Shown here: positions 61,770 through 64,000 of the stretch, piece by piece | Numbering within the stretch: the first letter of the stretch is position 1 | Layout of the letters: every line of letters begins with the position of its first letter | Assembly: GCA_037974335.1 (NCBI GenBank) | Contig: CM075760.1 | Span: 56,290,890 to 56,354,889, forward strand | DNA: 64,000 nucleotides | DNA from: Prionace glauca | Lineage: Eukaryota > Chordata > Chondrichthyes > Carcharhiniformes > Carcharhinidae | Direction of reading: 5' to 3' | Notes under the pieces: model-generated | Told to the model about the DNA's origin: nothing | What the model saw: the letters and a program-made list of their open reading frames with translations, nothing else | Databases searched by the model: none | Position numbers and translations under genes: made by a program

Positions 61770-62110
61770 AGATAGCATTTGCATAGGTTAAAGAGATGTG
61801 TATCGTCTCCAGACAGGAGGCAACACATATCTCTTTAACCTCTCACACTCTGCTCACATTGTTTGCATCTTTAAGACCTGAATAGCAGGTTGGCTGTAAA
61901 GACTTGCATTCTAATCAGTATTCTGTAAACTGTGTGTGTCTCTATACGCCCTTCTCTGATCAGAACCTTGCACACACCTGACGAAAGAACACCGTTTCCG
62001 AAAGCTTGTGGGATTACTATCAAATAAACTGGTTGGACATAAACCTGGTGTTGTGAGACTTCTTACTGTGTTTATCCCAGTCCAACGCCGGCATCTCCAC
62101 ATCACTTCTG
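61770..62110 (-). repeat. Dispersed repeat with a hairpin
   Basis: Right part 62030-62105 is the reverse of the 2690 family ('cctggtgttgtgagacttct', 'ccagtccaacgccggcatct'). The left part carries an inverted repeat: 'aggttaaagagatgtgt' (61785-61801) and 'acacatatctctttaacct' (61823-61841) around a 21-base loop. Confidence 0.6.
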
Positions 62111-62224
62111 CAGTCTGTCAGCCTCCTGAAAGGCCCCTCCCCCCACTCTGCCCCACATCCATCCACCCCTCCCCTCATCTTCAGTTAACGAGCCTGTGAG
62201 GGCAATGTGAAATGTCTTATAAAC

Positions 62225-63475
62225 GTGTCAAAAAAGGAGAACGAGAGAGAAAGAGGGGAGAGCGAGAGAGAGAAGGGGATCGAGAGAGGGAGAGGGGGGG
62301 AACGAGAGAGAGAGGGAAGTGGAGAGGGAACAAGAGATAGAGGGAGAGGGGGAACGAGAGAGAGAGCGAGAGAGGGGGAATGTGAGAAAGGGGGGGAAAC
62401 GAAAGAGAGAGGGGGGAATCAGAGAGAGGGGGAGGGAGAGAGAGGGAGAGGGAGAGAGGGAGGGAATGAAGGAGAGGGAGAGGAGGAGAGAGAGGAAGGG
62501 ATGGAGGGAGAGAACGAGAGAGAGAAGGAATGACGGGGGGGAAATGGGAGAGAGCGAGAGGGAACGAGAGGGACGGAGAGAGAGGAAGGGCGTGAGAGGG
62601 CGAGAGAGAACAAGAGAGTGAGGGAGGGAGGAGGGAATGAGAGGAAATGAGGGAGTGAGAGAGGGAACATGTGAAAGACTGAACGAGAGGAAGAGAGAAA
62701 ATGAGAGACAGGTGGGGAATGAGAGAGGGAGAGAAGGGAAACAAGACAGAGAGAAGGAATGAGAAAGGGAGAGGGAGGGAGGGAAAGAGAGAGACAGAGA
62801 GGGAGGAAGGGAGAGGGAGGGAAGAATGGAAGGGGAGCGATGGTGGAGGAGGTATGGAGGGATGGGGAGGGAGGGAGAAGGGACAGAAAGTGAGCAAGAA
62901 GAAGAGAAGAAGGAACAAGAGAGAAGGGGAACAAGAGAGTGAGGGGGAACTAGAGAGAAGAGGAATGAGAGAGAGAGTGGGAACAAAAGGGAGAGAGAGA
63001 GGGGGAACGAGAGAGAGGGAATGAGGGAGAGAAAGGGGGGAATGAGAGAGAGAGCGAGAGGTGGAATGAGAGAGAGAAAGAGGGAGAATGAGAGAGAGAG
63101 AGAGGGGAACAAGAGAGAGAGCGAGAGGTGAATGAGAGAAAGAGGGAGAACAAGAGAGAGGGGAACGAGAGAGAGAGAGGGGAACGAGAGAGAGAGGGGA
63201 ACGAGAGAGAGAGGGGAACGAGAGAGAGAGGGGAACGAGAGGGAGAGAGGGGGAGAACAAGAGAAAAAGAGGGAGAGAGGCAGGCAGGGAGTGAGAGAGG
63301 AAGGGAGGGAATGGTAGAAAGAGGGAGGTAGCGAGAGGGAGAAGGAGAGAGGGGGAGGGAGGGAGCGAGAGAGAGAGGGGGAGGGAGGGAGTGAGGACGA
63401 GGGGGAGGGAGGGAGTGAGGGGGAGGGAGGGCGAGAGGGGGAGGGAGGGAGTGAGGGAGAGAGGGGGAGGGAGCT
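62225..63475 (+). repeat. GA-rich low-complexity tract, about 1.25 kb
   Basis: 'gagagagaaagaggggagag' and similar, with 'ggggaacgagagagagag' units near 63160-63240 and 'gggagggagggagtgaggg' units near 63380-63460. Nearly pure purine on the plus strand. It ends just before a TATA-like element. Confidence 0.93.
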
Positions 63476-63478
63476 CCT

Positions 63479-63486
63479 TATTTAAG
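63479..63486 (+). promoter_or_regulatory. TATA-like element of the gene at 63576
   Basis: 'tatttaag', about 90 bases before the ATG and directly after the GA tract. Position suits a start site near 63510. Inferred only. Confidence 0.4.
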
Positions 63487-63575
63487 GGGCTACATGCCTG
63501 TTCTCCAGGAGAAGGTTGGCCTGCTCTCTGCCTGTCACCCTTTCTCTCCCTGTTCCGCCCTCTGCTTGCCCTGGT

Positions 63576-63957
63576 ATGGAGACACTGCAGCGGGCAGAGC
63601 TCCAGCTGCCCATTCCCTACGTGCTGGCGCTCCCCCTCTGGCTGGAGGAGGGGGCCGAGGCCCTCCCGCAGCTGGAGGTGACCCTGGACGGGCTGGGCAT
63701 CCAGCCGGAGCAGGTGAGGGAGAGGCTGGTGCGCCTGGACAGGCAGCACACTCGGCTCAGGACGTCCCGGGGCCGCCTGAAGGAGCGGCTGGTCTGGGCG
63801 GCCGAGGTCAGCCTGCGGGTCAGAGAGCCACACACCGGGGGCACCCAGGAGATCCGCTGTACCAGCGAGGGGTGGCCAGACCACAGCTTCTTCCGGACTC
63901 AACTGGAGCTGCTTCCCTGGATCAGCAGGACTCAGGGAGACACACTCCTCATGGCAG
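63576..63957 (+). CDS. First coding exon of an unrecognised gene
   Basis: I do not recognise this protein. The frame opens METLQRAELQLPIPYVLALP and runs 127 codons plus one base to a donor 'gtaagg' at 63958; the rest is beyond the window. The peptide has ordinary globular composition: a hydrophobic opening (PYVLALPLWLEE), a charged probable helix (QVRERLVRLDRQHTRLRTSR then LKERLVWAAEVSLRVRE), and an aromatic/hydrophobic end (GWPDHSFFRTQLELLPWISR). No signal peptide, membrane segment or known motif is evident. Third codon positions are mostly G or C, and this frame, not the other two open ones, gives a balanced protein. It follows REC8 on the same strand by about 7.8 kb. It does not look like IPO4, the neighbour of REC8 in mammals. 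Confidence 0.7.
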
Positions 63958-64000
63958 GTAAGGAAGGGCTGGAGGGAACCTTCCCAGTCCAGATTCTCCA

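Noticed and set aside
62217-63902. Long Ser/Leu/Pro-rich minus-strand frame
   Set aside because: It is the complement of the GA tract joined to the antisense of the exon at 63576.
63494-63961. An Ala/Gly/Pro-rich frame overlapping the exon at 63576
   Set aside because: It is out of frame with the METLQRAEL reading, has strongly skewed composition and does not suit the donor site.

Overview
The window is vertebrate genomic DNA, almost certainly from a shark or other elasmobranch. This rests on the repeat content: many CR1-type LINEs whose 3' ends carry TTCTTATG repeats, a second LINE family (L2-like) ending in an (AAATC)n tail, tRNA-derived SINEs with an A/B-box head, and intron-rich host genes. 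The species assignment is an inference from repeat style.

Left part (about 3-35 kb): a cluster of C2H2 zinc-finger genes made by local duplication. Three or four look intact in their finger exon: 4036-5274 (+, 14 fingers), 11195-11953 (-, 9 fingers), 16786-18060 (+, 14 fingers) and 25645-26355 (+, 8 fingers). Two more are broken (30545-31306 -, 34088-34683 +), and remnants lie at about 14.9-15.5, 26.5, 27.1-27.5 and 34.8-35.2 kb. CpG-richer promoter-like blocks with CCAAT, NRF1-like and YY1-like motifs lie at 3.1-3.4, 12.5-12.9, 18.9-20.4 (split by a CR1) and 32.2-32.7 kb. Several plus-strand finger exons share the same intron end and a dispersed upstream repeat block. A decayed LTR retroelement lies at 27.7-29.9 kb.

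Middle (35-44.7 kb): an old CR1, then a long run of satellite DNA: an 82-bp minisatellite, two copies of a CCAAT-box/E-box promoter block separated by an 89-91-bp repeat, and about 4.8 kb of GA-rich (GAGACTGAGATACA-like) repeat.

Right part (44.7-55.8 kb): the plus-strand gene for the meiotic cohesin kleisin REC8. I can place five N-terminal coding exons (44746-44801, 48432-48500, 49300-49442, 50723-50797, 53067-53187) and the last coding exon (55713-55807). The middle exons are absent; a 100-N assembly gap (54296-54395) sits exactly where they should be, next to a 23-bp C-rich minisatellite. Exon 4 needs either one extra base or a shifted acceptor to stay in frame. The introns are loaded with nested LINEs, SINEs, a 52-bp satellite grown from SINE sequence, and a long purine tract followed by a long pyrimidine tract.

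Downstream (56-64 kb): more CR1/SINE copies, a CT-rich tract, a GA-rich tract of about 1.2 kb, and at 63576-63957 the first coding exon of another plus-strand gene that I do not recognise. It runs off the end of the window as an intron begins.

No RNA genes, CRISPR arrays or bacterial-type features were seen. The long serine/leucine/tyrosine-rich or proline-rich open frames over the satellites are by-products of repeat composition, not genes.
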